The notes: generated by a model from the letters alone, not told the origin. 64,000 bases of DNA from DATLZU01 sp051293835 (GCA_051293835.1 JBPKMA010000003.1:274917-338916), one strand, 5' to 3'. Numbered from the stretch's first letter, positions 1 through 8,890 are shown. Numbers and translations are program-made.

Positions 1-1
1 G

Positions 2-496
2 CCGCCCGGCGACAACTTGCCTCGGTTCGTCTGCGAAGCCTGCCAGGCCATTCATTATCAGAACCCCAAGATTGTGGCCGGCTGTATTCCGGAATGGAAC
101 GGCTCGATTTTACTCTGCCGCCGGGCGATCGAGCCGCGTTCAGGCCTGTGGACCTTCCCGGCCGGATTCATGGAAATCGGCGAGAGCGCGGAGCAGGCCG
201 CGCTACGGGAAACCCTCGAGGAGGCCCATGCGGACGTGGAGATCGCGTCGCTTTACGCGGTCTTCAGCCTACCTCATATCAGCCAGGTCTATATGGTGTT
301 CCGTGGTCTCATGCGGAGCCCGGACTTTAAGGCCGGGGCCGAGAGCCTGGAGGTCCAATTGTTCTCGCCTGAAGCCATTCCCTGGGATCTGCTGGCCTTT
401 CCGGTCATCCAGGAGACCCTGGCTTGCTATGTGCGGGATTTGGAGCAAGGGTGCTTTACGGTCCATGTGGGTAGCGTCATGCCACCTATGCGATAG
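2..496 (+). CDS. Nudix hydrolase with N-terminal zinc ribbon (5' partial)
   Basis: Hydrolase of nucleoside-diphosphate-linked substrates; the exact substrate is not evident. The reading frame is open to the left window edge, so the true start and most of a zinc ribbon lie outside; the remaining half of the ribbon is visible as CEAC (residues CxxC) just inside. The Nudix box begins GFMEIGE, followed seven residues later by RETLEEA, which fits Gx5Ex7REUxEE, with Ala-His in place of the usual final Gly. The body continues to a stop at 496. This architecture (ribbon plus Nudix) is common in small ADP-ribose or NADH-type pyrophosphatases, but assignment beyond the family is inference. Confidence 0.85.
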   Translation, partial: PPGDNLPRFVCEACQAIHYQNPKIVAGCIPEWNGSILLCRRAIEPRSGLWTFPAGFMEIGESAEQAALRETLEEAHADVEIASLYAVFSLPHISQVYMVFRGLMRSPDFKAGAESLEVQLFSPEAIPWDLLAFPVIQETLACYVRDLEQGCFTVHVGSVMPPMR

Positions 497-885
497 GCCT
501 ATCCCCAATCGGCCAGTGTAGGTTGGGCAAAGCCAGGGTCCACTCCTCCGTCTGTCCAGACGGAGAAACTTAAAACCCTGCGGTTCCCGGTAATCCAGCC
601 CAACTCCTCCAGGCGCCGGGCGTTCTGACCCTCCACCGCGGTAGGCCTGCTCATCCGGCTTCGCTCGGGTACAGGTCTAGGTCCGGATCGCCGGACAATT
701 CCCAAGGCCGATCGTCCACAGAGCCTGTGATCGATTCCTTCAACTTGTTTGTCGAACGCCACTCAGAATCTTTCATGAGGCACCGTGCCGGACTATAATT
801 CGGCACTTATTTCGCCGATCGGCGGAGCGGGTAACGCAGACGGCGGAGACGCAGGTAGAAGCACCATGGCGGCAAAGGAGTTCCC
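497..885. other. Intergenic region with a small inverted repeat
   Basis: No recognisable gene on either strand. A minus-strand frame of 87 codons (499-762) is open but matches nothing I know. At 784-805 the sequence GTGCCG-N10-CGGCAC forms an inverted repeat whose loop contains TATAAT; no good -35 hexamer lies 17 bp upstream, so it is not called as a promoter. The following SDR gene has its own ribosome site AAAGGAG at 874-880. Confidence 0.4.
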
Positions 886-1605
886 ATGAAACGGCTGGCC
901 GGCAAAATCGCTATTGTTACCGGGAGCAGCAGCGGGATCGGGAAAGCTATTGCGCTGCGTTTTGCCGAGGAAGGGGCCAAGGTTGTGGTGGCCGCGCGGC
1001 GAAAGAACCTCTGCGAACGGACGGTGGCGCAGATCCAGGAGCGCGGCGGCAAGGCGGTGGCGATCCCGACTGATGTGACGGATGAAGCGCAGGTCGAGCG
1101 GCTCATCGGCGAAACCGTCGCGCGGTATGGGCGGCTGGACATTCTGGTCAACAACGCCGGCATCGGAGGTAGCGGCCGGATTGCGGAGATCACCACTGAG
1201 GACTTCGATCGCGTGATCAACACGAATTTGCGCGGCATGTTTTTCTGTTGTCGGGCCGGGTTCCGCCAGATGATGCATCAAGGGGGCGGAACCATCATCA
1301 ACATGTCCAGCGTGGCCGGAGTGCAGGCCTGGGCTGGCACCGGCGCCTACAGCGCGTCGAAACATGGGGTCATGGCGCTGACCAAGTCGCTGGCGGACGA
1401 GGGGCGCACATACAACATCAAGGTCAGTGCGATCTGCCCCGGCAAGGTGGCAGAGGACTTAGTCGACGCCTCGCCGGAAGAGATCGAACGCAGCGAGAAG
1501 ATCAGCCCTTACGACATCGCCGAAACGGCGATCTACCTCGCCACACTAGGCCGGTATGCGGTCGTGCACCAAGTAATCGTGGATCGATTAGGTGCTGACT
1601 GGTAA
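886..1605 (+). CDS. SDR-family NAD(P)-dependent oxidoreductase
   Basis: Classical short-chain dehydrogenase/reductase of 239 residues; the family reduces or oxidises carbonyl/alcohol groups with NAD(P). Visible motifs are the dinucleotide-binding TGSSSGIG (residues 12-19), NNAG (89-92), the catalytic Ser in NMSS (about 141-142) and YSASK with catalytic Tyr155 and Lys159. An Arg-Arg pair at 38-39 after the second beta strand suggests NADP preference (inference). The ATG is preceded at five bases by AAAGGAG. The C-terminal substrate loop is shortened and the last stretch (ATLGRYAVVHQVIVDRLGADW region) replaces the usual PxxxxTG end, a variant seen in 3-oxoacyl-ACP reductase-like members. It stands alone, with no operon partner. 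Confidence 0.9.
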   Translation: MKRLAGKIAIVTGSSSGIGKAIALRFAEEGAKVVVAARRKNLCERTVAQIQERGGKAVAIPTDVTDEAQVERLIGETVARYGRLDILVNNAGIGGSGRIAEITTEDFDRVINTNLRGMFFCCRAGFRQMMHQGGGTIINMSSVAGVQAWAGTGAYSASKHGVMALTKSLADEGRTYNIKVSAICPGKVAEDLVDASPEEIERSEKISPYDIAETAIYLATLGRYAVVHQVIVDRLGADW

Positions 1606-1773
1606 GCTGCACCCATCGCGTCATATCCGGTGTGTTAGGACTTGCATCTACCCTGATGCGTAATAGATGAGCTAGGGTTAGGCCGGATCCGCTTCTTAGG
1701 ATCTTAGGTGTCTTCCCACTCTCTGATCCCCTCAACGGGATCGAAGTCGATCTCCGCCTCACCCAGACGCTCA

Positions 1774-2305
1774 ATGTTCACTCGCCTACTTGAGCGGCTC
1801 GCCCTGGCACTCGTCGAGCCCGTATTTCCTACGTGTACGTGTCATCGGTGGGCAAGTGGTTTTACTGTATGGGGAACTGCGCCTGACCAAAGATATCGGC
1901 GTCACGCTGGGAGTGGATGTCTTCCATCTGGCAGATCTGCAAGAAGTTGCGACCGATCTTTGATGGAAGGTGCTCGTTAACGCGCGAGATCTTCACGCGC
2001 CAGACGATGGTTTTGCTCTGTGAAGAGCCTGACTCAGAGATCCGTGTGAATTCCATCTTCTCAAATTCACTTTCTGAAGCCGTGGTGCTGAAGCGCGCCA
2101 AGAGTGTGGCAATAGGCGACGCCCAGGTTCGCTTGCTGCGCTTGAAGATCTCGTGATTCAGAAGGTCGTGGCCGGGTGTCTCCGTGATTTGGAAGATGTT
2201 GCTTGCCTGCTCTGGAGAAATCCCAAGGTCGATCGGGCGGAACTCGAGCGATGGCTAAAGAATTTTGCCACGGCGGAACGGCTCGTTGAGCCAGACCCGC
2301 GTTAG
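1774..2305 (+). pseudogene. Decayed AbiEii-like nucleotidyltransferase (DUF6036-type)
   Basis: A single ancestral protein can be read only by moving between all three forward frames. It begins MFTRLLERL at 1774, jumps to VIGGQVVLLYGE and TKDIGVTLGVD from about 1841 (up to a TGA near 1961), jumps to FTRQTMVLLCEE and RVNSIFS around 1990-2060, and ends in a third position with ALEDLVIQKVVAG and RDLEDVACLLWRNPKVD before TAG at 2303-2305. These are hallmarks of nucleotidyltransferase-fold proteins annotated as AbiEii toxin-like or DUF6036, in which TKD(I)D carries the metal site. At least three frameshifts are needed, so it cannot give a functional product. No antitoxin partner remains alongside. 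Confidence 0.7.
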
Positions 2306-2420
2306 GAAGAAGATGTCCTCGTTGCGAGGGTGAGCTGCCTCGCCACCTAGCGACGGTCTGTAGGCATGCACCAGATCGTGTGGATCGGCAGGGGGCGAAG
2401 TGGTGAGCGTTGGGAGGCTG

Positions 2421-3122
2421 CTAGAACGGAAAATAGATCTCGAATCCGCTGTACGTCCCGCTGTGAAACGTAGCTGTGTATTGGTAGCCGCCCCTTACGA
2501 GAAAGAAGAATGGACCGACCTGCAGTTCGGCTAATGGACCGGTAAGCGCAGCGTGGAAGTCTTTGTTGCCCATGCCTGTGACATCCCAACCTAGCGAGGT
2601 CGCATACCGGCTGTGTTCCTCCCTGTACGTCAGGCGTCTTCCGCGGATCCGTCCCCAATAGAATCGGTCAAGGTCGGTGTAGGAGAAGATGAGGTGCAAG
2701 TTTCCCCGCTCATGCCAATAAAACGACTCGCCCTGGACGTAGGCTCCGATATCTTCCCGCTTGTCCCGTCCGCCTGTCCCATTGTCTTCCTGTTTCCGTC
2801 TAAACTGCGGCCCTGTAAACCCGACGAAGCTCCAGGCCCTGGATGTGTACTTTAGACCGAACGCCGGCGTTGCGAATTGGACAGAGGCAGCACGAACTTG
2901 CCCCTCTACCTTGAAACTGTATCCTAGACTGGCGGCGAACACCTGAACAAAGGGCTGTACAGCCGACTCCTGAGCGGGAAAAGAAGTTCGAATACCCAGA
3001 TAGGTGAAATAGTCCTTTTGGTTATCAATTTGAAAGCCTGTGAAGACGTCGCCTGCGCTGGCCTTGAACGGCAGCCAACTCAGGAGCGCAAACGCCAGAG
3101 CGACCGATGTAGTTCGCGCCAA
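2421..3122 (-). CDS. bcsS: Cellulose biosynthesis protein BcsS (TTG start)
   Basis: Probable outer membrane beta-barrel accessory protein of bacterial cellulose export. The mature part starts after a signal peptide ending ASA-GD and contains GFQIDNQKDY, a C-terminal aromatic/alternating pattern, and a final Phe (EIYFPF) as in outer membrane barrels. The frame is open much further upstream inside bcsA, but I chose TTG at 3120-3122: it gives a normal signal peptide (MARTTSVALAFALLSWLPF) and is preceded by the ribosome site GGGGAAG. With this start the gene overlaps the 3' end of bcsA by about 43 bases, implying translational coupling. Length is 233 residues. BcsS is named from resemblance of the conserved centre; moderate certainty. 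Confidence 0.65.
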   Translation of the reverse strand: MARTTSVALAFALLSWLPFKASAGDVFTGFQIDNQKDYFTYLGIRTSFPAQESAVQPFVQVFAASLGYSFKVEGQVRAASVQFATPAFGLKYTSRAWSFVGFTGPQFRRKQEDNGTGGRDKREDIGAYVQGESFYWHERGNLHLIFSYTDLDRFYWGRIRGRRLTYREEHSRYATSLGWDVTGMGNKDFHAALTGPLAELQVGPFFFLVRGGYQYTATFHSGTYSGFEIYFPF

Positions 3123-5395
3123 TGTTCTTCCCCCTGTTCGATGCCCTCTACGCGAACGCGCAGGAAGGTCTCTTTCGCTTGTCTCGTCGCCGAAATGGCA
3201 GCGACCTTTAACGCGATCTTTTCGATCAGCAATATGCCGCTGTTGTGATTCAGTGCGAGGGGGATCGGCAGACGAATGGAAAGCCCTGTGTATGAGATGT
3301 CCTGGGTGATGCCAAACAACTCCTGTCCCTGCCAGAGGAGGCGGCAGTCTTTCTGAAAAGCGACCCGCGGGGCCTGCCGCCGCTGCGGCTGTGTTCTCCG
3401 GAAAATTTGCCCACACGCAGTAAGTAAGGAATACAGGCTGTGTAATACGCCCGGAGACCGGGCTCCAGCGGTCGGCAAACTGTTGGGAAGCGAAAAGGCT
3501 TCGACGATCAGCGCACGAATGGTCTCGTCATCCACATCCAGATACTGGATGCCGAGTTCGACGCCCCGATCCGATTTGCGATCCTGCCTGGTGATTCGTC
3601 CGCGCACGGTGATGGCTTTCCTATTCGGAAGAAACAGGGTGACGAAGACACAGTCAGGGGTTGGCGGCACAGGTGCGCTGAGTTCCACCGCCACCCCCTG
3701 TTCGGTCAGATCAAAGGTGGTGCCGTTGACCACAGTCGATTTTGTGTGGAGTTCAACGGGGAATCGCTGCCTCAAACGGATGGCGCTCCTTCGCTGAGGA
3801 CGGTCACGAGCAGCGAGGATGGCGATGCTAACGAGCAGCAAATTGGCACAGGCCCAATACAGACTCACCTCCAGGCCAGGAGTTGCGGTGGAGGTGAGCC
3901 ACTCTTGCAATCCCTTGGCCGCGCTCACGAGGAGCAAGCCAAAAACGAGGAGGTGCGGTATCACCAGCGTGGTTTGCCAAAGACTGCTCTGGTCAACCTT
4001 TTGGCCCTTCGGGGTGACCGCAAAAGGCCTCTGCTTGAAAGGCGCCGCCAACGTTTTGATGGCAACCCAACTCAAGGCGAAACACATCGCGACCTCGTAG
4101 ATCTCGGACCAGAACGCGTTTCTGGTTCCCCCGCTGATGGGCCTGAGCGCGAGAGCCGATGCGGCGTAATAGGCACCGAATAGATGAGCGAAGGTGAGCG
4201 CCTCGGCGTGCAAAGGTGCGACGCCCAACAGCAGAGTCAGCAGGGGAGCAACCAGGCAAACGACACGTGGAAGCCCAAAAAGGAAATAGTAGATCGACCC
4301 GAGGTAGTGAATGCGCTGAGGGATCGTCAACCCTGGCTTGATCAGAGGATTGGCCTTGAAAAAAACCTGCAAGCTTCCGATCGCCCATCGAGTCCGTTGG
4401 CGGATGTACCCTTCAAAGGTTTCCGGCATCAGTCCGGTGGACAGAGGCTTATTCAGGTAGCAGGATGTGTATCCTTTAGCGTGCAACAGCAGACTGGTAT
4501 GGATATCTTCGGTGACGGTGTCAGTTTGGAAGCCGTGGATTTCTTCCAGATGACGGCGCCGAAACAGGCCGCCGCTGCCCGCGAAGAAGGCGCTATTGTG
4601 CCGATCGCGGCCGGCCTGAAGCGTCCGAAAGAACAGTTCTTGCTCATTCTTGATGAAACGCTCCAGCGAAAGATTTTGCTGAAAGATATCGGGATTGTAA
4701 AAGTGATGTGCGGTCTGGACGAAGGCCACCTGCTCATCTTCGAAAAACCCGACCGTCTCGCGAAGGAAGGTCTTCGCCGGCACATGATCGACATCGAATA
4801 CACCCACCAGCTCACCGGATGACAAACCAAGAGCATGGTTCAGGTTTCCTGCTTTGGCATGCCGCGGGCGGTCGTGGCGCCGAAGGTATGTGCACCCCAG
4901 CGATTCCGCCAGTGCCTTGACGTCGTCCCGATGTCCGTCGTCGAGCACATAGACCACAAATTTGTCCTTGGGATAATCCTGTTCCACACAGCCGATCAAG
5001 GTCCGCTTCAAGATGTAGAGTGGCTCGTTGACCACTGTTACCATGATGTCTACGGTCGGGAACCGTCTTACGGGAGGAGACTTACGATCGGTCAGTGCCC
5101 ATGCCTGATATGAAAAAAAGAGGAACTGCAGTAATCCATAGACTTCTGCGAGGTACACGATCCAACTAGCCACGGTGCTCGCTAGATCGGCGGTGTTCAG
5201 AGTGTAAAATCCTCGCCAAACCATGTAGCGAACATACAACAGTAAACTGAAAAGCAGGATCGCCCGGCGACCGTTCCCTAACCGACTCAAGGCCACAATG
5301 GCTGAGAGCGCGACCACCGTGACGGTGGTCGAGAGCGGCGAGCTGTAGAGAGTGTCAAGGAAGTGAGTCACGTGTGAAGGGGCCGCGCTCTCCAT
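3080..5395 (-). CDS. bcsA: Cellulose synthase catalytic subunit with two PilZ domains
   Basis: Family 2 glycosyltransferase that polymerises UDP-glucose into beta-1,4-glucan while threading it through its own membrane channel. Of 771 residues, the first ~100 hold membrane helices; the catalytic domain shows DDG (152-154), DVD (201-203), TED (295-297) and QRTRW (333-337), all intact; further helices lie at about 360-530. After these come two PilZ-type segments: the first with RLRQR near 541-545 and DLTEQG (562-567), the second with RQAPR (673-677) and DISYTG (699-704), the latter a canonical c-di-GMP site. Usual BcsA has one PilZ. The gene overlaps bcsS downstream; bcsB and bcsC are not in the window. 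Confidence 0.92.
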   Translation of the reverse strand: MESAAPSHVTHFLDTLYSSPLSTTVTVVALSAIVALSRLGNGRRAILLFSLLLYVRYMVWRGFYTLNTADLASTVASWIVYLAEVYGLLQFLFFSYQAWALTDRKSPPVRRFPTVDIMVTVVNEPLYILKRTLIGCVEQDYPKDKFVVYVLDDGHRDDVKALAESLGCTYLRRHDRPRHAKAGNLNHALGLSSGELVGVFDVDHVPAKTFLRETVGFFEDEQVAFVQTAHHFYNPDIFQQNLSLERFIKNEQELFFRTLQAGRDRHNSAFFAGSGGLFRRRHLEEIHGFQTDTVTEDIHTSLLLHAKGYTSCYLNKPLSTGLMPETFEGYIRQRTRWAIGSLQVFFKANPLIKPGLTIPQRIHYLGSIYYFLFGLPRVVCLVAPLLTLLLGVAPLHAEALTFAHLFGAYYAASALALRPISGGTRNAFWSEIYEVAMCFALSWVAIKTLAAPFKQRPFAVTPKGQKVDQSSLWQTTLVIPHLLVFGLLLVSAAKGLQEWLTSTATPGLEVSLYWACANLLLVSIAILAARDRPQRRSAIRLRQRFPVELHTKSTVVNGTTFDLTEQGVAVELSAPVPPTPDCVFVTLFLPNRKAITVRGRITRQDRKSDRGVELGIQYLDVDDETIRALIVEAFSLPNSLPTAGARSPGVLHSLYSLLTACGQIFRRTQPQRRQAPRVAFQKDCRLLWQGQELFGITQDISYTGLSIRLPIPLALNHNSGILLIEKIALKVAAISATRQAKETFLRVRVEGIEQGEEHWRELHRSLWRLRS

Positions 5396-5712
5396 AGAAA
5401 GGTTTGATGAGCTCCTTCAGTCAAGGGGCAAGCCAGCGAGGGCTCGGGCAGGCTACGGGGCATAATGTTCTTTGCATTGTGATCCCTCTTGTCGTTCCCG
5501 TTTGTTAGATAGTTACCCGATCGCTGACGCAGTGCTGCTTCACCAGTCGGTACTGCGATCATACAGAGAGCCCGACGAGCTGAACATCCCTGTAAGGAGG
5601 GGGGAGAGCTCGGAATGTTCCCCGCTTTCGTATCGATTTCACTTAAGAGATGTAGTACCCGGCAGGAGTTGTTGACTTCTGATTTGCCAAGCAGTGGTAA
5701 TGCGGCTGTTGG
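5396..5712. other. Intergenic region between ndh and bcsA
   Basis: 317 bases between the stop of the NADH dehydrogenase gene and the start of bcsA, both on the minus strand. It must contain any separate promoter of bcsA; I see no strong hexamer pair, operator or terminator hairpin, and no gene. Confidence 0.4.
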
Positions 5713-7032
5713 CTATGCACTTATTCCTTTTGCGCACTGTGCTCCCTCTCGCCTCTCGTGTTTCCAATAAATCAGCCGCGCGCCGGGCCTGAACGTCAGG
5801 TAGTACCAGATCCATTCGGACATCACCCTGAACCGGTTGCGGACGCCGATGAGAAAAAAGATATGGACCACGCACCAGATAAGCCAGGCCGGCAGGCCTG
5901 ATAGTTTAAGCGTCCCCAGCTGTGCGATGGCCTTGGCCCGGCCAATCGTCGTCATCATGCCCCGATCGACGTAGCGAAACGGTTCGCGCCGGTCTGGAGA
6001 AATGCCCTTTGCAATCACCCGCGCGACGTAGCGCCCTTGCTGCATGGCCACGGGTGCGAGACCGGGCAGCGGCTTGCCGTCTGCGCCGAGACAACAGGCG
6101 GCGTCTCCGATGACGAAGATCCAGGAGTCGTCCGGGATGGTGAGGTCAGCGCGGACAATGGCCCGTCCGGCGGCGTCCACTGGGGTTTTGAGGGACTGGA
6201 TGAGTGGCGAGGCAGTGTTGCCGGCGGCCCAGATGACGTTGGCGGCTTCGATGAATTCGCGGCCGATGGAGACGCCCCGCGGTGTTACGTCTACGACCTT
6301 GGTGTTCAACAGGACCGTGACACCCATGGCTTGCAGCGCCCATTGGGCTTGAGCACTCAACGTGGGCGGATACATCGAGAGGATCCGTTCGGTCGCCTCC
6401 AACAAGAGAATCTTCAGGTTGGCTGTGCGGAGTGACGGATAGTCCGGCGTCATGGCCCTGCGGCCGATTTCCGCCAAGGCCCCGGCCAGTTCCACTCCAG
6501 TCGGCCCCCCTCCGACGATCACAAAGGTCAGATACCGTTGCGCTTCGGGCGAGCCTTTCAACTGCTCCGCCTTCTCGAATGAGAGCAGCAGCCGCTCGCG
6601 CAGGGTCAAGGCATCGGTCAATGTCTTCAATCCTGGCGCATGGGCCTCCCACTCGTTGTGCCCAAAATAGGAATGGCGCGAACCCGGCGCAACGACGAGC
6701 GCATCAAAGGAAATTGCTCCGCCTTCCGCCAGCACAACCTGGTGTCCGACCCTTTCGATGGCTTGGACCTCATCCATCACGACTTGCACGTTCGGGCGCG
6801 AGCGGAAGATGGTGCGAAGCGGCCAGGCGATATCGCTGGGAGAAAGCGCGGCGGTGGCGACCTGATAGAGCAGCGGCTGAAAGAGGTGGTGGTTGGTCCG
6901 GTCGATCAGGACGATTTCCAGTCCCGATCTGCCAAGCAATTGCGCGGCTGTCAGCCCACCGAAGCCGCCGCCGATGATGACGACTCGGGTCCGCGCTTTC
7001 GCTTCCTCAGATACTGATCGAGATTGGCTCAT
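5713..7032 (-). CDS. ndh: Type II NADH dehydrogenase (NDH-2)
   Basis: Single-subunit, non-proton-pumping NADH:quinone oxidoreductase of 439 residues on the inner face of the membrane. The N-terminal FAD fold shows GGGFGG (21-26) and HHLFQPLLYQVAT, a signature of NDH-2; the NADH fold has IVGGGPTGVELAG; the second FAD contact is VIGDAAC followed by LAPVAMQQG. A C-terminal hydrophobic segment (LPAWLIWCVVHIFFLIG) is the membrane anchor. The frame is open upstream to 7251, but the ATG at 7030-7032 (MSQSRS) places the start a normal distance before the FAD motif and avoids overlap with mutY. It is divergent from mutY, so a shared control region of about 90 bases lies between them. Confidence 0.9.
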   Translation of the reverse strand: MSQSRSVSEEAKARTRVVIIGGGFGGLTAAQLLGRSGLEIVLIDRTNHHLFQPLLYQVATAALSPSDIAWPLRTIFRSRPNVQVVMDEVQAIERVGHQVVLAEGGAISFDALVVAPGSRHSYFGHNEWEAHAPGLKTLTDALTLRERLLLSFEKAEQLKGSPEAQRYLTFVIVGGGPTGVELAGALAEIGRRAMTPDYPSLRTANLKILLLEATERILSMYPPTLSAQAQWALQAMGVTVLLNTKVVDVTPRGVSIGREFIEAANVIWAAGNTASPLIQSLKTPVDAAGRAIVRADLTIPDDSWIFVIGDAACCLGADGKPLPGLAPVAMQQGRYVARVIAKGISPDRREPFRYVDRGMMTTIGRAKAIAQLGTLKLSGLPAWLIWCVVHIFFLIGVRNRFRVMSEWIWYYLTFRPGARLIYWKHERREGAQCAKGISA

Positions 7033-7123
7033 TCGCGCGGAAGTGTAGAAGCGACAGGTGAGGCGGGTCAAGAACGCCGTTTGCATTTCGGTCGGCGGAC
7101 TCCTAGAATGCCGCCAATCGGCT

Positions 7124-7855
7124 ATGCCTCCTCGCTCACGATCCAACGAGCAATCGTCCTTGCGATCCGGCCGCCAGCCCGATTCGGCGAGCGTATTCAT
7201 CCCGCCGGGGCACAAACGGCGATTCCAGTTGCGTCTGTTGAAATGGTACAAGCAACACGGGCGTGATCTGCCGTGGAGGAAGACTTCCGACCCTTACAAG
7301 ATTCTGGTATCCGAAATGATGTTGCAACAAACACAGGTCGATCGGGTCATTCCCAAGTACCATGAGTTCCTGGAGCGCTTCCCCACGTTGACCCACCTGG
7401 CGGAGGCGTCGGTCGAGGAGGTCCGCAAGACCTGGTATCCGTTGGGTTACAACATTCGGCCGTACCGGTTGCACAGCATCGCCCGTGAAACCATCGCGCG
7501 GTACGGCGGCGCGCTGCCGAGGGAACCGGAGGCCCTGTTGTCGTTTAAAGGCATCGGCCGGTACACAGCCGGCGCCATTCGGGCGTTCGCTTTCAACGAA
7601 GATGCGCCGATTTTGGACACCAATGTGATGCGGGTCTTGCATCGGGTCTTCGTCGGGGAGGGCAACCCGAGGACGCAAAAGAACAAACTGTGGGCGTTAT
7701 CGGAGGCGTTGATTCCAAAGGGCAAAGGGTACGATTTCAACCAGGCGTTGATGGATTTCGGCGCGATGGTCTGCACCGCGAGGAATCCCTATTGCCTGCT
7801 GTGTCCGATGAAGGACTTTTGCAGGACCTATCCGTTCGATCCGAACGGCAGTTGA
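7124..7855 (+). CDS. mutY: A/G-specific adenine DNA glycosylase, catalytic core only (MutY)
   Basis: Removes adenine mispaired with 8-oxoguanine. The helix-hairpin-helix is LLSFKGIGRYTAGAI; catalytic Glu lies in SEMMLQQTQ and catalytic Asp in PILDTNV; the 4Fe-4S cluster ligands follow Cx6Cx2Cx5C near the C-terminus (CTARNPYCLLCPMKDFC). With 243 residues it stops just after the cluster and lacks the C-terminal MutT-like domain that recognises 8-oxoG in full-length MutY. The next gene, 34 bases downstream, encodes a MutT-type protein. The start is uncertain: 7124 was chosen as the nearest ATG upstream of the conserved core (residues 30 on), while an upstream ATG at 7058 or a later start near 7200 cannot be excluded. 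Confidence 0.85.
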   Translation: MPPRSRSNEQSSLRSGRQPDSASVFIPPGHKRRFQLRLLKWYKQHGRDLPWRKTSDPYKILVSEMMLQQTQVDRVIPKYHEFLERFPTLTHLAEASVEEVRKTWYPLGYNIRPYRLHSIARETIARYGGALPREPEALLSFKGIGRYTAGAIRAFAFNEDAPILDTNVMRVLHRVFVGEGNPRTQKNKLWALSEALIPKGKGYDFNQALMDFGAMVCTARNPYCLLCPMKDFCRTYPFDPNGS

Positions 7856-7889
7856 AGTATCGTTTCGCTCAGCGGCGCGGGTCACTGCG

Positions 7890-8321
7890 ATGTATGAGCG
7901 CGGGGAAAAGGCTGTTCCAGTCGTTCAGGTGGCAGCCGGCCTGATTTGTCACGAAGGCCGCTATCTGATCGCGCGTCGGAAGTTCAGCTCGCATCTCGGG
8001 GGCTTGTGGGAGTTCCCCGGCGGCAAGCGGGAGACCGGCGAGACGCTGGAAGACTGTTTGCGGCGCGAATTGCGCGAAGAGCTGTCGATCACAGTAACTG
8101 ACCCGATTCTGTTTCAGGTGATCCGACATGAGTATGCGGACCAAACGGTGGAATTGCATTTCTTTCGCTGCGCGATCGCGGAGGGACAGGTGAAACCGGT
8201 GGACTGCGTGGAGGTCAGATGGATCGCTCCCGAGGAATTCGGACAGTTCGCCTTCCCCCCGGCGGATCAGCCGGTGCTCGAGGCGCTGCAACGCCGGCAG
8301 AAAGACGGTTCAGCGGAATGA
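7890..8321 (+). CDS. mutT: MutT-type Nudix hydrolase (8-oxo-dGTP diphosphatase)
   Basis: Predicted to clear oxidised nucleotides such as 8-oxo-dGTP. The 143-residue protein starts with the MutT beta strand VVQVAAGLI and carries a complete Nudix box, GGKRETGETLEDCLRREL with REEL following, plus WEFPGGK typical of MutT rather than ADP-ribose enzymes. It lies directly downstream of a MutY lacking its own MutT-like domain, and its stop overlaps the start of the following acetyltransferase by ATGA (8318-8321). Context supports an oxidised-guanine repair operon. It could either sanitise the nucleotide pool or assist MutY in trans; the intact box favours the former. Confidence 0.88.
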   Translation: MYERGEKAVPVVQVAAGLICHEGRYLIARRKFSSHLGGLWEFPGGKRETGETLEDCLRRELREELSITVTDPILFQVIRHEYADQTVELHFFRCAIAEGQVKPVDCVEVRWIAPEEFGQFAFPPADQPVLEALQRRQKDGSAE

Positions 8322-8890
8322 GTTTTCGATTTCCGGTGGAGGCGAAGCTCAAGGACGGTTCGCCAGTTCAGTTGGTGCTGGCTGATGGGCGAGATGTGGA
8401 GCCGCTGCGACGGCTGTACCGTGTGATCGTCGAAGAAGGCACTTCGTATCCGCATGAGCGGCTTCCGGATCCGGATGATTTTCTGGAGTACTGGTTTCGG
8501 GACAAGCGTACCGTGGCGGCCTATGCGCCGGATCGGTCGCGCGCCGCGGATATGGCGGGAGCGTTCTACCTCAAACCGAACTGGCCGGGGCGGGCGAGGC
8601 ATGTGGCCAATGCTGGCTTCATCGTCGCACCCGAATGGCGCAACAAGGGTCTGGGCTGGCTGTTGGGCACGACGATGCTGGAGTACGCCAAGCAGCTTGG
8701 ATATCGAAGCGTGATCTTCAACCTCGTGTTCGCGGAAAACCGGATCGCGCGACGTCTCTGGGAAAAGCTTGGCTTTCACGAATTGGCCGTCATCCCCGAG
8801 GCCGTGCGGAAAAACGATGGCACGTATCAGGATGCGATCGTGATGTTTCGATCCCTCATGAACGAAGAACGGGAAGTGAGCAGCGAATAG
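8318..8890 (+). CDS. GNAT-family N-acetyltransferase
   Basis: Acetyl-CoA-dependent acetyltransferase of 190 residues, substrate unknown. Motif A for acetyl-CoA is VAPEWRNKGLGWLLG (about residues 107-121), followed by the helix MLEYAKQLGYRSV and the motif B strand IFNLVFAENRIARRLWEKLGF, all typical of GNAT proteins acting on small amines or proteins. The ATG overlaps the mutT stop (ATGA), which fixes the start and implies coupled translation. No residue in the substrate pocket allows a more specific call. Confidence 0.88.
   Translation: MSFRFPVEAKLKDGSPVQLVLADGRDVEPLRRLYRVIVEEGTSYPHERLPDPDDFLEYWFRDKRTVAAYAPDRSRAADMAGAFYLKPNWPGRARHVANAGFIVAPEWRNKGLGWLLGTTMLEYAKQLGYRSVIFNLVFAENRIARRLWEKLGFHELAVIPEAVRKNDGTYQDAIVMFRSLMNEEREVSSE

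Noticed and set aside
499..762. Minus-strand frame of 87 codons after the partial Nudix gene
   Set aside because: No ribosome site, no recognised family, and no conserved neighbour; kept only as a note on the intergenic region.
784..805. TATAAT within an inverted repeat before the SDR gene, as promoter
   Set aside because: There is no acceptable -35 hexamer 16-18 bases upstream, so the match was judged to be chance.
1862..2101. Minus-strand frame of 79 codons over the nucleotidyltransferase pseudogene
   Set aside because: The opposite strand carries recognisable protein sequence in three frames; this frame is its shadow.
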